The notes beneath the pieces were generated by a model that saw only the letters and a program-made list of their open reading frames with translations, did no database searches and was not told where the DNA came from. A DNA stretch of 64,000 bases from a candidate division FCPU426 bacterium (GTDB lineage: Bacteria; Oederibacteriota; Muellerivitia; Muellerivitales; Muellerivitaceae), in the NCBI GenBank assembly GCA_027452205.1, contig DAIDGV010000024.1, positions 636,571-700,570 of the forward strand, given 5' to 3'. Below, piece after piece: positions 53,075-62,502 of the stretch (the first letter of the stretch is position 1; every line of letters begins with the position of its first letter). Both the position numbers and the translations under genes were made by a program.

Positions 53075-53906
53075 AGTTCTTCCACTTAAAATTCCCGTTG
53101 TGGTCCAGGAAGGGCTGCAGTAGCAACTGCTTGAATCGTAAGAACCGGGTGGTGTGGAAGAGGTCCAGCCCCAGGCTCAATTGGTTGACCTTGGCCGGGT
53201 CCTTGTAAGTGCCGAAAAGAACATCCCAGCCGGAGAAAATGAAACCGTAATTCTTGTTCCGTTCCTCGGTCTTCTGCGAGTGGTGAACCCGGTGCATATA
53301 GGGCGTGATAAAAATGGACCGGATGGCCTTTTCCACAGAGGAAGGCAGGTTCACATTGCTGTGGTCATAGAGGACGAAAAGGGCGCTCAGGATCTCATAG
53401 ATGAAGACCGAATAGATCGGAGCCCCGATCAAGTAGACAAAACCCGCTTTGACCAAGGTGGTCAGGATCAACTCCAGAGGATGAAAGCGCAATCCAGTGG
53501 TGACATCCACCTCGGGGTCGGTGTGGTGGACCCGGTGGATCTTCCACAACCAAGGAATGGCGTGGTAGAGCCGGTGCAAGTAATAAAGGACCCAGTCCAA
53601 GAAGGTCACGGTCAATATGAAGCCTGATATCTCCGGCACCTTTATCCAGTTCATCACCCCAAAACCTTGACCATAGGCCTTAATGGCTACCCAAACAGTG
53701 AAACTTGGAAGAACGAAACGCATCAACAGGGCGTTCAAAAGGGCCAGCAGGATGTTGTTGGGCCAGCGCAAAAGGCGAGGAGTCTTTTCTTGATAGGCTT
53801 CGGCTTGCATTTCTAAAAGGGTCAGGATGGCGAAGGTGAGAAGGAAGATCGTCCAGGGAAGATGTTTGTGGCTCTCGATCCAATTCATGCAGGCGTTAAA
53901 ATCCAT
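53058..53906 (-). CDS. Sterol desaturase/fatty acid hydroxylase-family membrane protein
   Basis: 282 residues with four or five hydrophobic helices. The di-iron His motifs are present: HRLYH, HRVHHTD and, later, HRVHHSQKTEERN. Such enzymes hydroxylate or desaturate lipids, sterols or hopanoids. GGGAGG precedes ATG 53906, and a TATACT-type -10 lies just upstream on the minus strand. Together with the CrtQ/HpnB-like and CrtC-like genes, it hints at isoprenoid or lipid modification. Confidence 0.88.
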   Translation of the reverse strand: MDFNACMNWIESHKHLPWTIFLLTFAILTLLEMQAEAYQEKTPRLLRWPNNILLALLNALLMRFVLPSFTVWVAIKAYGQGFGVMNWIKVPEISGFILTVTFLDWVLYYLHRLYHAIPWLWKIHRVHHTDPEVDVTTGLRFHPLELILTTLVKAGFVYLIGAPIYSVFIYEILSALFVLYDHSNVNLPSSVEKAIRSIFITPYMHRVHHSQKTEERNKNYGFIFSGWDVLFGTYKDPAKVNQLSLGLDLFHTTRFLRFKQLLLQPFLDHNGNFKWKNFMKNV

Positions 53907-53979
53907 GACGGCCTCCCAAGCGGTACTTCATTAAGTATATCCCTTTTGAAAGCCGGGTGGACAGGCCAGAACCTTGAAA

Positions 53980-54651
53980 TCAGCCCTGTTTTCGGGACAT
54001 TTCGATCTGGTGCAGCAATTCCCGAAGGCTGATGTCCGCCATGGAGTCGATCAGGCGGTCGGCCTCGTTTAGCGGCATTTGACGGGTCACGGAGTTGGGC
54101 ACGGCCACGCAGTAAAGTCCGGCGGCCTTGGCGGCTTTGACACCGTTGGGAGAATCCTCGAAGGCCAGGGCCCGGTGGGGCTTCACGCCCATGGTGGTGA
54201 GCGTTAATTGATAAAGCTCCGGATCCGGTTTAACCTTTTCCACATCGTCGGCGGTGCGGATGGAATGGAACCAATCCGCGATCTCGAAGCGGCTGAGGTG
54301 GCCCATCACCCAGTTCTGGTCCGAGCTGGAAGCCAACGCGATCGGGATCTTCAACTTTCGGGCCTCTTCCATATAATCCAAAACACCAGGGCGGGGTTGT
54401 AAAGGTCCCAGGGCTTCCCGGCAAAGGTCCCGGTGGCGTTGGTTGAGCTCTTTGCGGTCCAGGGTTCGGCCGACCTGTTCCTCCAGATAAGCTTCCACGT
54501 CAAAAGCCCAATAGGAAGTACCCACGCATTTGGCCCATTCGTGGATCGGCAATCGCACCCCATGATCGCGGAAGATGGCGCTCCACGCCTCAAAGGTCAC
54601 GGTTTCGGTATCCAAAATAAGGCCGTCAAAGTCAAAAACGATCAGGTCCAT
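53980..54651 (-). CDS. HAD-superfamily hydrolase (beta-phosphoglucomutase-like, subfamily IA)
   Basis: 223 residues. Motif I VFDFDGLILDTE (about 4-15), motif II region ALASSSDQNWV, motif III KVKPDPELY and motif IV FEDSPNGVKAAKAAG are all present. It is a small phosphatase or phosphoglucomutase-type enzyme; the substrate is unknown. Its start region faces the liv gene promoter. Confidence 0.92.
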   Translation of the reverse strand: MDLIVFDFDGLILDTETVTFEAWSAIFRDHGVRLPIHEWAKCVGTSYWAFDVEAYLEEQVGRTLDRKELNQRHRDLCREALGPLQPRPGVLDYMEEARKLKIPIALASSSDQNWVMGHLSRFEIADWFHSIRTADDVEKVKPDPELYQLTLTTMGVKPHRALAFEDSPNGVKAAKAAGLYCVAVPNSVTRQMPLNEADRLIDSMADISLRELLHQIEMSRKQG

Positions 54652-54727
54652 GGGCGGGGATTCTACCAGTGCGAACCCAAAAGTAAAGAAGGGGGCCGAA
54701 AAGGTGCACGCTCCTTTCCAGTTCGGC

Positions 54728-54733
54728 TAAAAT
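54728..54733 (+). promoter_or_regulatory. Candidate -10 element (TAAAAT) for the livG-livF unit
   Basis: GGCTAAAATGACCC box. It overlaps an in-frame ATG at 54732, which therefore is unlikely to be the start. Confidence 0.45.
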
Positions 54734-54758
54734 GACCCATCTTTTGAGGGGACACCAC

Positions 54759-55553
54759 TTGCTGAACCATTCTGAACAACGAAAATCCGTTCTAGAGGCC
54801 GAGAACATCACCCTAAGCTTCGGGGGATTGGTGGCGGTGGACCGTTTCTCCATGGTGCTGCGTGAGGGGGAATTGGCGGGCCTGATCGGCCCCAACGGCG
54901 CAGGCAAGACGACCGTGTTCAACATGCTCTCGGCTATTTATCGGCCCCAATCCGGGGATGTGCGGGTGATGGATCATTCCATCCTCGGATTGAAACCCCA
55001 TCAAGTACTGCGTCGGGGCTTGGTGCGCACTTTCCAGAACATCCGTCTTTTTAAGGATCTGACCGTCGAAAAGAACATCCAAGTGGCCTTCCATCACGCC
55101 AACCCTTATGGTTTCGCGGCGGCCTTGGTCCACACGGACCATTATTTCGATATCGAAAAACATTACGCTGAACGCACTGAAGAACTGATGAACGTCCTTG
55201 AACTGGGCCACCGCAGGGGTGCCTTGGCCGGGGCCCTACCCTATGGTGACCAGAAAAAACTGGAGATCGCCCGGGCCTTGGCCACCGGCGCCAAGATACT
55301 GCTTCTGGACGAACCCGCGGCGGGCATGAATCCCCAAGAGTCCCTTTGGTTGATGCGTATGATCGAAAAAGTACGCGATCAGTTCAAACTTTCGGTTCTC
55401 CTGATCGAGCATGACATGAAAGTGGTCATGGGTATTTGCGAAAAGATCTATGTGATGGACCACGGGGTCCGGATCGCCGAGGGGACACCCCAACAGATCC
55501 AAAAAGATCCCCGGGTCATCGAAGCCTACTTGGGCATGAGGAACAAAAAGTGA
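54759..55553 (+). CDS. livG: Branched-chain amino acid ABC transporter ATP-binding protein
   Basis: 264 residues. Walker A GPNGAGKT, Q-loop region RTFQNIRLF, signature ALPYGDQKKLEIARAL (LivG form) and Walker B LLLDEPAAGMNP. The TTG at 54759 is favoured: GAGGGGA lies 7 bases upstream, whereas the ATG at 54732 overlaps the -10 box and lacks a ribosome-binding site. It is followed by livF with a GTGA overlap. The permease (livH/livM) and binding protein genes are not adjacent. Confidence 0.93.
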   Translation: MLNHSEQRKSVLEAENITLSFGGLVAVDRFSMVLREGELAGLIGPNGAGKTTVFNMLSAIYRPQSGDVRVMDHSILGLKPHQVLRRGLVRTFQNIRLFKDLTVEKNIQVAFHHANPYGFAAALVHTDHYFDIEKHYAERTEELMNVLELGHRRGALAGALPYGDQKKLEIARALATGAKILLLDEPAAGMNPQESLWLMRMIEKVRDQFKLSVLLIEHDMKVVMGICEKIYVMDHGVRIAEGTPQQIQKDPRVIEAYLGMRNKK

Positions 55554-56272
55554 CAGAATCTCTTTTGCAGATCAAGGACCTCTCGGTCTTTTATGACGCG
55601 GTGCAAGCTTTACGTGGGGTCAGCCTGCAAGTGCCCCAGGGTACGGTGGTCTCCCTGATCGGGGCCAATGGCGCGGGCAAGTCCACGGTGCTGCGGGCCA
55701 TTTCGGGACTGAAAAAACCCACCGCGGGCCAGATCCTTTTCAAGGGGCGGTCCATTGCTGGGATTAAGCCCGAGGAGATAGTCCGGTTGGGAGTGGTGCA
55801 ATGCCCCGAAGGACGGGGAGTTTTCCCCAACCTGACCATCGAGGAGAATCTGGACCTGGGCGCTTTTGTCCGCCAGGATAAAGTTGGCATCCGCCAGGAC
55901 CTGGAAAAGGTCTATCAACTCTTTCCCCGCCTTAAAGAAAGGACCCAGCAATTGGCGGGCACCTTGTCTGGTGGGGAACAGCAAATGCTGGCCATTGGCC
56001 GGGCTTTGATGGCACGGCCCCAATTGCTTTTACTGGACGAACCTTCCCTGGGATTGGCTCCCCAGGTGATCGAGCTTATTTTCGAGACCATCGCCCAGAT
56101 CAACCGCCAGGGCACGACTATCCTTTTGGTCGAACAGAACGCCCAATTGGCCCTGGAGGCTTCCCATACCGCTTATGTGTTGGAAACCGGGAACACTATC
56201 CTTGAGGGTGAAGCGTCGAAAGTGCTGAATGACCCTAAAGTAAAAGAGGCTTATTTAGGAGAAACGGCTTAA
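55550..56272 (+). CDS. livF: Branched-chain amino acid ABC transporter ATP-binding protein
   Basis: 240 residues. Walker A GANGAGKST, signature LSGGEQQMLAIGRALM, Walker B LLLLDEPSLGLAP. GTG 55550 overlaps the livG stop. It forms the ATPase pair LivG/LivF that powers uptake of branched-chain amino acids or related substrates, but no membrane or binding subunits are nearby. Confidence 0.94.
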   Translation: MTESLLQIKDLSVFYDAVQALRGVSLQVPQGTVVSLIGANGAGKSTVLRAISGLKKPTAGQILFKGRSIAGIKPEEIVRLGVVQCPEGRGVFPNLTIEENLDLGAFVRQDKVGIRQDLEKVYQLFPRLKERTQQLAGTLSGGEQQMLAIGRALMARPQLLLLDEPSLGLAPQVIELIFETIAQINRQGTTILLVEQNAQLALEASHTAYVLETGNTILEGEASKVLNDPKVKEAYLGETA

Positions 56273-56355
56273 AAGGCCCGTTCTAGGGGTTTTCCCTTGC
56301 AACGGCCTGGGGCAGAGTCTATAAGAATGGAACATTTTCCACGGAGAAGACGTTC

Positions 56356-57207
56356 ATGAAAAAAGTCCTGGTTGTGATCTTAGGGTTGATGGCCTCACCG
56401 CTTTGGGCACTCAGTGTGTCCTCCACTGCGGCGCCAGCAAACACGGCTCAACCCGTGGCGACTTTTGCGGCTACGGCCCAATCGACTGTGGCTTCCGTTG
56501 GCACTCCGGGTATGACGGTTTCTCCCGTGACGACGCCTTCCATGGACATGACGCCTTCTTCCCCTTCGCAGACCCCTTTGACAACCCCGTCTTTACCAAA
56601 ACCGCCGGCCTTGTCCTCCACGGTTTTGACACCGGAAAACACGGCTAGCACCGAGCGCTTCATGTTCCAATTCAACGTGAGCGCGATCCCGGCCGTCAGC
56701 AGCGCCGCCGCCACCCAACTGGGCTTAGGTTTCGGTTTTGACGCACGTATCAGTTATGCCTTTGATGATTTCTTTTCCATTGGACTGGAAAGTGGTTTTG
56801 ACACCAATCCTTTCAATAATAATGTACTGGGAGCGGGTAGCTTTGGTCTGCCTTCGGGGGCTACGGCCAGCATGACCCACATCCCGGTCTTGGTGGTTTT
56901 CCAGATCGGCATGGGTGACGAAGGTGGGCCGATCCAGCCTTACCTCATCTTGGGTGCGGGCATGGCTTTGGATTCGTACAGTTTGCAAAACGCCGCTTTC
57001 CCGGCGGGAACGACCACCTCTTGGGCCAACTTCGAATTCGACCCGGGTTTGGGAGTGGCTTTCGTGCTCAACAAGGGTCTAAACCTTTTTGTTCAAGCTA
57101 AATTCGCCATGGACTTCGACGACAACAATTCGGACAACACCGGACAAATGGCCGACACACCGATCATCACTATCCCGGTCCAAATGGGTTTGAGCTTCAA
57201 TCTTTAA
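56356..57207 (+). CDS. Putative outer-membrane beta-barrel protein
   Basis: 283 residues. Signal peptide (VLVVILGLMASPLWA), a Thr/Ser/Pro-rich linker at about 20-85, then strands such as GLGFGFDARISYAFDDFFSIGLE and VPVLVVFQIGMGD, ending IPVQMGLSFNL, a barrel terminus. The adjacent decayed sequence (57209-57595) looks like a relative, so a duplication followed by decay is likely. GGAGA lies upstream of ATG 56356. Confidence 0.68.
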   Translation: MKKVLVVILGLMASPLWALSVSSTAAPANTAQPVATFAATAQSTVASVGTPGMTVSPVTTPSMDMTPSSPSQTPLTTPSLPKPPALSSTVLTPENTASTERFMFQFNVSAIPAVSSAAATQLGLGFGFDARISYAFDDFFSIGLESGFDTNPFNNNVLGAGSFGLPSGATASMTHIPVLVVFQIGMGDEGGPIQPYLILGAGMALDSYSLQNAAFPAGTTTSWANFEFDPGLGVAFVLNKGLNLFVQAKFAMDFDDNNSDNTGQMADTPIITIPVQMGLSFNL

Positions 57208-57208
57208 T

Positions 57209-57595
57209 AAGAACTTCCCGGTCCGCTTAGATATCGACGCTTTCTTGTCTTCGCTTACGACCATCGTTTCGGTGACGGACCTTCGGATCTTACCGGATGT
57301 CCAACTGGCCCAGGGGATGCAACCTTATCTATTGTGCGGTGTCGGGCATGACATGGTGAATTTTTCAGAGACGGGTTCCAGTTAGAGTATATCCGCGAGC
57401 AGCTTGGATTTCCTGCTCGGTGCCGGCATTCAATCCGATCTGGGTAACAAACTGAAGGCTTTTATCGGGGCAAAATATAACTCAGCGAGCGTGAGTTATA
57501 CGCTCAGCGGCGGCGGTTCTAGTGCCGCTACGGGCGTGATCGCGTCCTTTTCAGATGTTCTGATCTCAGCCGGGTTACAGATCGTCCTCAATTGA
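57209..57595 (+). pseudogene. Decayed outer-membrane beta-barrel gene fragment
   Basis: One reading frame is protein-like throughout (QPYLLCGVGHDMVNFSE, then LLGAGIQSDLGNKLKAFIGA and an ending VLISAGLQIVLN), but it has an in-frame TAG at 57383-57385, lacks a start and signal peptide, and starts directly after the intact barrel gene. Its C-terminal half resembles that neighbour (IQPYLILGAGMALD; a barrel end). This is inference from reading the frame by eye. The rest of 57596-57705 shows no gene. Confidence 0.5.
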
Positions 57596-57705
57596 TCGTT
57601 CAGTTATCTCTAGATTACAGGCTTCTTTTGGGGCCCGTCCGTCCCTTGTTTTGACCCAGTCCAGCCCGTAAGATAGCCCCTCGATTTTCCAACATTGGGG
57701 TTCCC

Positions 57706-59121
57706 GTGAAAAAGTTGTTCGAAAACAAAGTCTTCAAGTTCCTTGCGTCCATCCAGCTTGCTTTACCCATGATCCTTCTCATCTCCGCGTTGTTGGCGGC
57801 GGGGACCATCGTCGAATCCCGTTATTCCACCGCGGTGGCCAAACGTTTTGTCTACAGCACCTGGTGGTTCAACCTGGCCTTGCTGCTCTTGGGTATCAAT
57901 GTGCTGTGTTCGGCCCTTTCGCGGTTTCCTTGGAAAAAACACCAGACCGGTTTCGTTATCACCCATCTGGGCATCCTCATCATCCTGGCGGGTTCCTTCG
58001 TGACCCAGCAATTCGGGGTGGACGGCCAAATCGCCTTGAATGAAGGTGAAACGGGTCATGTGGTCCAAGAGGAAAAACCAACCCTTTATTATCAGATCGA
58101 CCACGGTTCCATCGAACAGATCGCCGCGGGGTTCGAATACAGGGCGCCTAGCCCGGAACACCCGCTCCTCATCGATCTGCCCCATGACGGGCTTTTGATG
58201 ATCAACCAGTTCTTCGTGAACGCCCAAAAGAGCGTCGATGGCCGACCGGCAGGGCCGAACGAGAAGGGGTTTCCCGGGGTTCATGTGGTGCTGGACAGTT
58301 CTTTCGTGCATGAGAACCAATGGTTGTTCCTGGGCGACCCGAACTACGGTCACTTGGACCTGGGTCCAGCCGCGGTTTTCTTCGAGAAGGAAGCGGATTG
58401 GGAAAAACGCCGGGCGAAGGATCCCCAAAGCATCGCGCCCAATACCCTGGCGGTGATCCTGACCGCCGACAACAAGTTGAAATACCAGACCAGCCACAAT
58501 GGACAATTCACGCCCATGTCGCCAGTAACCATCGGCACCGAGAACCCAACCGGCTGGATGGACATGCAATTCAAGGTCGCGGACCGGGTCTTCAACGCCG
58601 TTCCCGAGGAAAGCTATAAACCCGTCGACTTCGGCTATCAAAAAGACCTGAACCCGGCCCTTCATTATGAGGTCATCAGCCGAGGCGGCCGGAAAGAAGG
58701 CTGGTTGGGCTTCCAGAACCAGACTGCTTTTATGTTGGCCGGTTCCGCTTTTGAATTGGCTTATGGTCCCCGCCAGTTGGAACTGCCTTTCACCCTCCGG
58801 TTGGTGAAGTTCCATTTGGGGCTCGACCCGGGCACGCAAAAGGCTGCCTCTTACGCCAGCGATATTTATTACACCGATATGCGGAATCCGGGGCAGGAAG
58901 TTCCCTATGACATCAGTATGAATAAACCCTTGCATCACGATGGCTTCACGGTCTATCAGGCTAGTTACGAGCCCCAACCCGACGGGAAATATGTCTCGGT
59001 CTTCGCGGTCGGGCAGGATCCGGGACTGGCAGTCAAATATACTGGCGCAATCGTATTGGTGCTGGGGATCATCCTGATGTTTTGGTTCAAAAATCCGGCA
59101 TGGGGGAAGAAGGAAAAATGA
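57706..59121 (+). CDS. resB: Cytochrome c biogenesis protein ResB
   Basis: 471 residues. Starts at GTG 57706. Transmembrane helices at about 12-32, 45-65 and 80-97 (IQLALPMILLISALLAAG, STWWFNLALLLLGIN, FVITHLGILIILAGS), a long periplasmic domain and a C-terminal helix (GAIVLVLGIILMFWF) match ResB/Ccs1, the partner of CcsA in System II heme attachment to apocytochrome c. The ccsA gene follows with an ATGA overlap. Confidence 0.88.
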   Translation: MKKLFENKVFKFLASIQLALPMILLISALLAAGTIVESRYSTAVAKRFVYSTWWFNLALLLLGINVLCSALSRFPWKKHQTGFVITHLGILIILAGSFVTQQFGVDGQIALNEGETGHVVQEEKPTLYYQIDHGSIEQIAAGFEYRAPSPEHPLLIDLPHDGLLMINQFFVNAQKSVDGRPAGPNEKGFPGVHVVLDSSFVHENQWLFLGDPNYGHLDLGPAAVFFEKEADWEKRRAKDPQSIAPNTLAVILTADNKLKYQTSHNGQFTPMSPVTIGTENPTGWMDMQFKVADRVFNAVPEESYKPVDFGYQKDLNPALHYEVISRGGRKEGWLGFQNQTAFMLAGSAFELAYGPRQLELPFTLRLVKFHLGLDPGTQKAASYASDIYYTDMRNPGQEVPYDISMNKPLHHDGFTVYQASYEPQPDGKYVSVFAVGQDPGLAVKYTGAIVLVLGIILMFWFKNPAWGKKEK

Positions 59122-60752
59122 AAAGTAAACTTTGGTTGTTCCTGGTCCTATTATTGGCGGCGCCTTTGAGCGCCCAAACCTTGGACTTCAAGGCCCTGTC
59201 TCTCCTCCCCCTTCAGGAAGGCGGCCGGGTGAAGCCCCTGGATACCTTCGCCCGGGAAAGCGCGCGAATGATCACCGGTCACGAGAAATTCCAAGGCCAG
59301 GGTTCGATGGACCTGCTCTTTGATTGGCTCACCCATCCGGCTGAATGGAACAACAAAAATTTCATACTTATCGAGAACCTGGAACTGAAGAACCTTTTAA
59401 GCGTGCCCGTAGACCAAAAATTCGTCTCGCCAAAGTTCCTCATCGCCAATGACGGTTTCATCGCTTACGCCAAGATGAATTACGCCAAACAAGAGAAGAA
59501 GATCAGCTTGAACGCCATGGAAAAAGAGTCCCTAACGGTCTTCACCCGCCTACAGCGTTTCGAGGATATCGAGACGGGAAAATTGCTGGCTCTCTTGCCG
59601 ATCCCGAATGAAAAGACCCAAAAGTGGGTTACCCTGGAAGACCTGCAGGACGCTTACCGTAAGAATCCCAAGGGGATGCCGGACGCCATCAAGACCATCC
59701 TGGCCACCTTCGCTCAGGTGCTCAAAAGTTATGATGCCCATGACGCGGCCGGATTCGCTTCCAATAGCCAGGACCTTTCCATGCTCTTGGCCCAATTGGG
59801 AACCAAAGAATCGGTGGACCCGGGCAAGATCGCCCTGGAAGTACAGTTCAATTCGCTCAAGCCTTTCCAATGGGCTTGGATCCTTCATTTATCGGCTTTT
59901 GTTTTGGTGGGGCTCTCGATTCTTTTCGCGTCACGGGCGCTTTATGTGCCAGGTTTCATCGCTTTCCTGGCGGGGATCGGCATTAGCGCTTATGGATTCA
60001 TCTTGCGCTGTATCATCGCGGGACGGCCGCCAGTGTCGAATATGTACGAATCACTGCTTTGGGTGACCTTCGGCATGACGGTTTTCGCGCTCATCTTCGA
60101 GCTGATCTATAAGAACCGCCAGTTCGTGGCGGCGGGTTCGGTCCTGGCGGTGTTGGGTTTCGTGCTAGCGGACAACGCTCCGACCATCCTGGATCCTTCC
60201 ATCCAGCCCTTGGAACCGGTCCTGCGCAGCAATTTCTGGCTGACCATCCATGTGCTCACCATTACCCTCAGCTACGCGGCTTTCCTGCTGTCCCTGGGTA
60301 TCGGCCATGTTTGCCTCTGGACCCTTTGGAAATACGCCGGGGATAAAGAGCGGCTGAAGAAACAGATCCAACTGCTTTACCGTGTCGTTCAAGTGGGTAT
60401 CGTGATGCTGGCGGCGGGAACCATTTTGGGCGGGGTTTGGGCCAGTTATTCCTGGGGCCGTTTCTGGGGCTGGGATCCGAAAGAGACCTGGGCGCTCATC
60501 GCGCTTTTGGGTTATGTGGCCATCCTGCACGGGCGTTTGTCCGGTTGGCTGAAGGAAAAAGGCTTCATCATCGGGGTGGTCCTGGCCTTCTTAGGGGTCC
60601 TGATGGCTTGGTATGGGGTCAACTTCATCCTGGGCGCGGGGCTGCACAGCTATGGCTTTTCGAAGGGTGGTCTTCCTTACGTTATTGGGTTCGTGACGAT
60701 CGAAGTGATCCTGATCTTGATCGTGGGTTTGAAGCCGACGAAAAAAGCCTGA
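59118..60752 (+). CDS. ccsA: Cytochrome c biogenesis protein CcsA, with long N-terminal domain
   Basis: 544 residues. An N-terminal signal peptide and a soluble region of about 220 residues (starting QTLDFKALSLLPLQEGGRVKPLDTF) precede a multi-pass half with RPPVSNMYESLLWVTFG and the heme-handling WWD-type motif WGRFWGWDPKETWALIALLG. It delivers and attaches heme to apocytochrome c together with ResB. ATG 59118 overlaps the resB stop, so the two are translationally coupled. A bidirectional terminator follows. Confidence 0.95.
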   Translation: MKSKLWLFLVLLLAAPLSAQTLDFKALSLLPLQEGGRVKPLDTFARESARMITGHEKFQGQGSMDLLFDWLTHPAEWNNKNFILIENLELKNLLSVPVDQKFVSPKFLIANDGFIAYAKMNYAKQEKKISLNAMEKESLTVFTRLQRFEDIETGKLLALLPIPNEKTQKWVTLEDLQDAYRKNPKGMPDAIKTILATFAQVLKSYDAHDAAGFASNSQDLSMLLAQLGTKESVDPGKIALEVQFNSLKPFQWAWILHLSAFVLVGLSILFASRALYVPGFIAFLAGIGISAYGFILRCIIAGRPPVSNMYESLLWVTFGMTVFALIFELIYKNRQFVAAGSVLAVLGFVLADNAPTILDPSIQPLEPVLRSNFWLTIHVLTITLSYAAFLLSLGIGHVCLWTLWKYAGDKERLKKQIQLLYRVVQVGIVMLAAGTILGGVWASYSWGRFWGWDPKETWALIALLGYVAILHGRLSGWLKEKGFIIGVVLAFLGVLMAWYGVNFILGAGLHSYGFSKGGLPYVIGFVTIEVILILIVGLKPTKKA

Positions 60753-60762
60753 TCTAAAAAAC

Positions 60763-60798
60763 AAAAGGCGCGGGGCCTTTTGGCTTCGCGCCTTTTTT
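60763..60798. terminator. Bidirectional Rho-independent terminator between ccsA and the M32 carboxypeptidase gene
   Basis: Perfect 10-bp stem AAAAGGCGCG / CGCGCCTTTT with a 14-base loop and T-runs on both strands; serves the two convergent genes. Confidence 0.95.
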
Positions 60799-60811
60799 GT
60801 GTCCTGAACTT

Positions 60812-62329
60812 TTAAAACCCGTAAAGCGCGCCGAACTTCTTGTTGAGATGGTCCAGGAAGGGCTGGCTGGACAGGTCCTTGCCGGTAGCCACTTTGCACA
60901 GGTCGGTAGCGCGGTAGCGTTGGCCTTGGCTGTGGATCTTCTCGTTGAGCCACTTTTTCAAAGACTTGAAGTCACCCTTCTCAAATTTTCCCTCTAACCC
61001 GCCCAAATCCTCGTTGGCCTTGGCGAAGAACTGCGCCGAGTAAAGATTGCCCAAAGTATAAGTGGGGAAGTAACCAAAGCTGCCGTGGCTCCAATGCACG
61101 TCCTGCAAGCAGCCCACGCTGTCTGTTGGGGGTACCACACCGAGGTACTGTTTCATGGCGTTGTTCCAAGCGGCTGGGATATCAGCCGCTTTCAAGGAAC
61201 CGCTGATCAATGCGGTCTCGATGTCATAACGTAGGCACACATGCAGGTTGTAGGTCACCTCGTCGGATTCGGTGCGGATGAAGGAAGGCGCCGAGTGGTT
61301 GATGGCGAAGTAAAAAGTCTCCACGCTCAGGTCATCAAAGATCCCAGGGAAGCTTTTTTTCAATTCAGGAAAGAAATATCTCCAAAAGGCCAGGCTGCGA
61401 CCCACCAGGTTCTCCCACATCCGGGATTGGGACTCATGGATGCCCAACGATACTGCTGAGGCCCGGGGTGTGCCGTAATGAGCGTCACCGGGCAGGTTCT
61501 GGTCGTAAATGCCGTGGCCGGCTTCATGCAAGGTGCTGAAAAAAGCGTTCTCAAAATTGTTTTCCTCGAAGCGGGTGGTGATCCGGGTATCACAGGGGCC
61601 CAGGCCGGTGGTGAAGGGATGGGCGCTCACGTCGATACGCCCCTTCTCAAAATCAAAACCGATCTTCTCGGCCAGCAAGCGGCAAAAGGCCACCTGCTTA
61701 TCCACGGGGCAGGCCCGCTTCAAAATGGAAAGGTCCGGTTGTTTTTTGGACGAGGTGATCTTGGCCACCAATTCGGCCAGGTTCTTTTTCAGCGGGGGAA
61801 AGAGCTCGTCGAGCTTCGCGGTGGTCAAACCTGGTTCGTAATCCTCCAACAGAGCATCGTATGGATGGGCGGTATAGCCATAGCATTTAGCCTGTTCCTG
61901 GGTGAGGCCGATGATCTTTTCCAGCCAAGGTTGGAACCGGGAGAATTGGTTGGCCTTGCGGGCTTCGACCCATTCGACCTGGGCGTTGCTGCTGACCCGG
62001 GCCATTTCCTCCACCAATTTTTGAGGTAACTTCTTCGAACGGTCATAGGACCTCCGCCATTCGCGCAGGTTCACCGCGCTGTCGCTCAAGGGGTCGCCGG
62101 TCAGGGCCTTGGAGGATTCCGCCTGGGCGATCAGTTCGCCCACCTGGGGGTCGGTGAATTTTTGATGGCACATGCCGGCCAAAAGGGAAAGTTGTTCGGC
62201 GCGGTAAGCGGCGCCGGCGCCGGGCATATAGACCTCTTGATCCCAGCCTAAGATACCGGCGGTGTTGCCCAGAAGGGCGATCTCCTTCATGCGTTGGGTC
62301 AGCGTTTCATAAGCTTGTTCGGGGGTCAT
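60812..62329 (-). CDS. M32-family carboxypeptidase (Taq-type)
   Basis: 505 residues. Zinc motif HEAGHGIYDQ (HExxH) near residue 250 with downstream ESQSRMWENLVGRS and HSAPSFIRTESDEVTYNLH, both typical of M32 metallocarboxypeptidases. The N-terminus (YETLTQRMKEIALLGNTAGILGWDQEVYMP) is the canonical start. It removes C-terminal amino acids from peptides. GGAG precedes ATG 62329. Confidence 0.96.
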   Translation of the reverse strand: MTPEQAYETLTQRMKEIALLGNTAGILGWDQEVYMPGAGAAYRAEQLSLLAGMCHQKFTDPQVGELIAQAESSKALTGDPLSDSAVNLREWRRSYDRSKKLPQKLVEEMARVSSNAQVEWVEARKANQFSRFQPWLEKIIGLTQEQAKCYGYTAHPYDALLEDYEPGLTTAKLDELFPPLKKNLAELVAKITSSKKQPDLSILKRACPVDKQVAFCRLLAEKIGFDFEKGRIDVSAHPFTTGLGPCDTRITTRFEENNFENAFFSTLHEAGHGIYDQNLPGDAHYGTPRASAVSLGIHESQSRMWENLVGRSLAFWRYFFPELKKSFPGIFDDLSVETFYFAINHSAPSFIRTESDEVTYNLHVCLRYDIETALISGSLKAADIPAAWNNAMKQYLGVVPPTDSVGCLQDVHWSHGSFGYFPTYTLGNLYSAQFFAKANEDLGGLEGKFEKGDFKSLKKWLNEKIHSQGQRYRATDLCKVATGKDLSSQPFLDHLNKKFGALYGF

Positions 62330-62502
62330 GGCGGCTCCAAATCTTCAGATTTTGTGAGGATAAGCTTCTAATACAGCCAAGGCGGTCCAAAAGTGGTAGT
62401 ATTTTAACGAATTTTTAAAGAAAACGTTGGATGCCTTTCCTAAACGAGGGGCGGGTTAACTATATCCATATGCTCTATTTCAGAACAATATTCAATGACC
62501 CG

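Noticed and set aside
54732..54758. ATG 54732 as the livG start
   Set aside because: It overlaps the TAAAAT promoter box and has no ribosome-binding site, whereas TTG 54759 has GAGGGGA upstream.
57763..58977. 404-codon open frame antisense to resB
   Set aside because: It is a shadow frame produced by codon bias of the real gene; it has no ribosome-binding site and lacks protein-like motifs.
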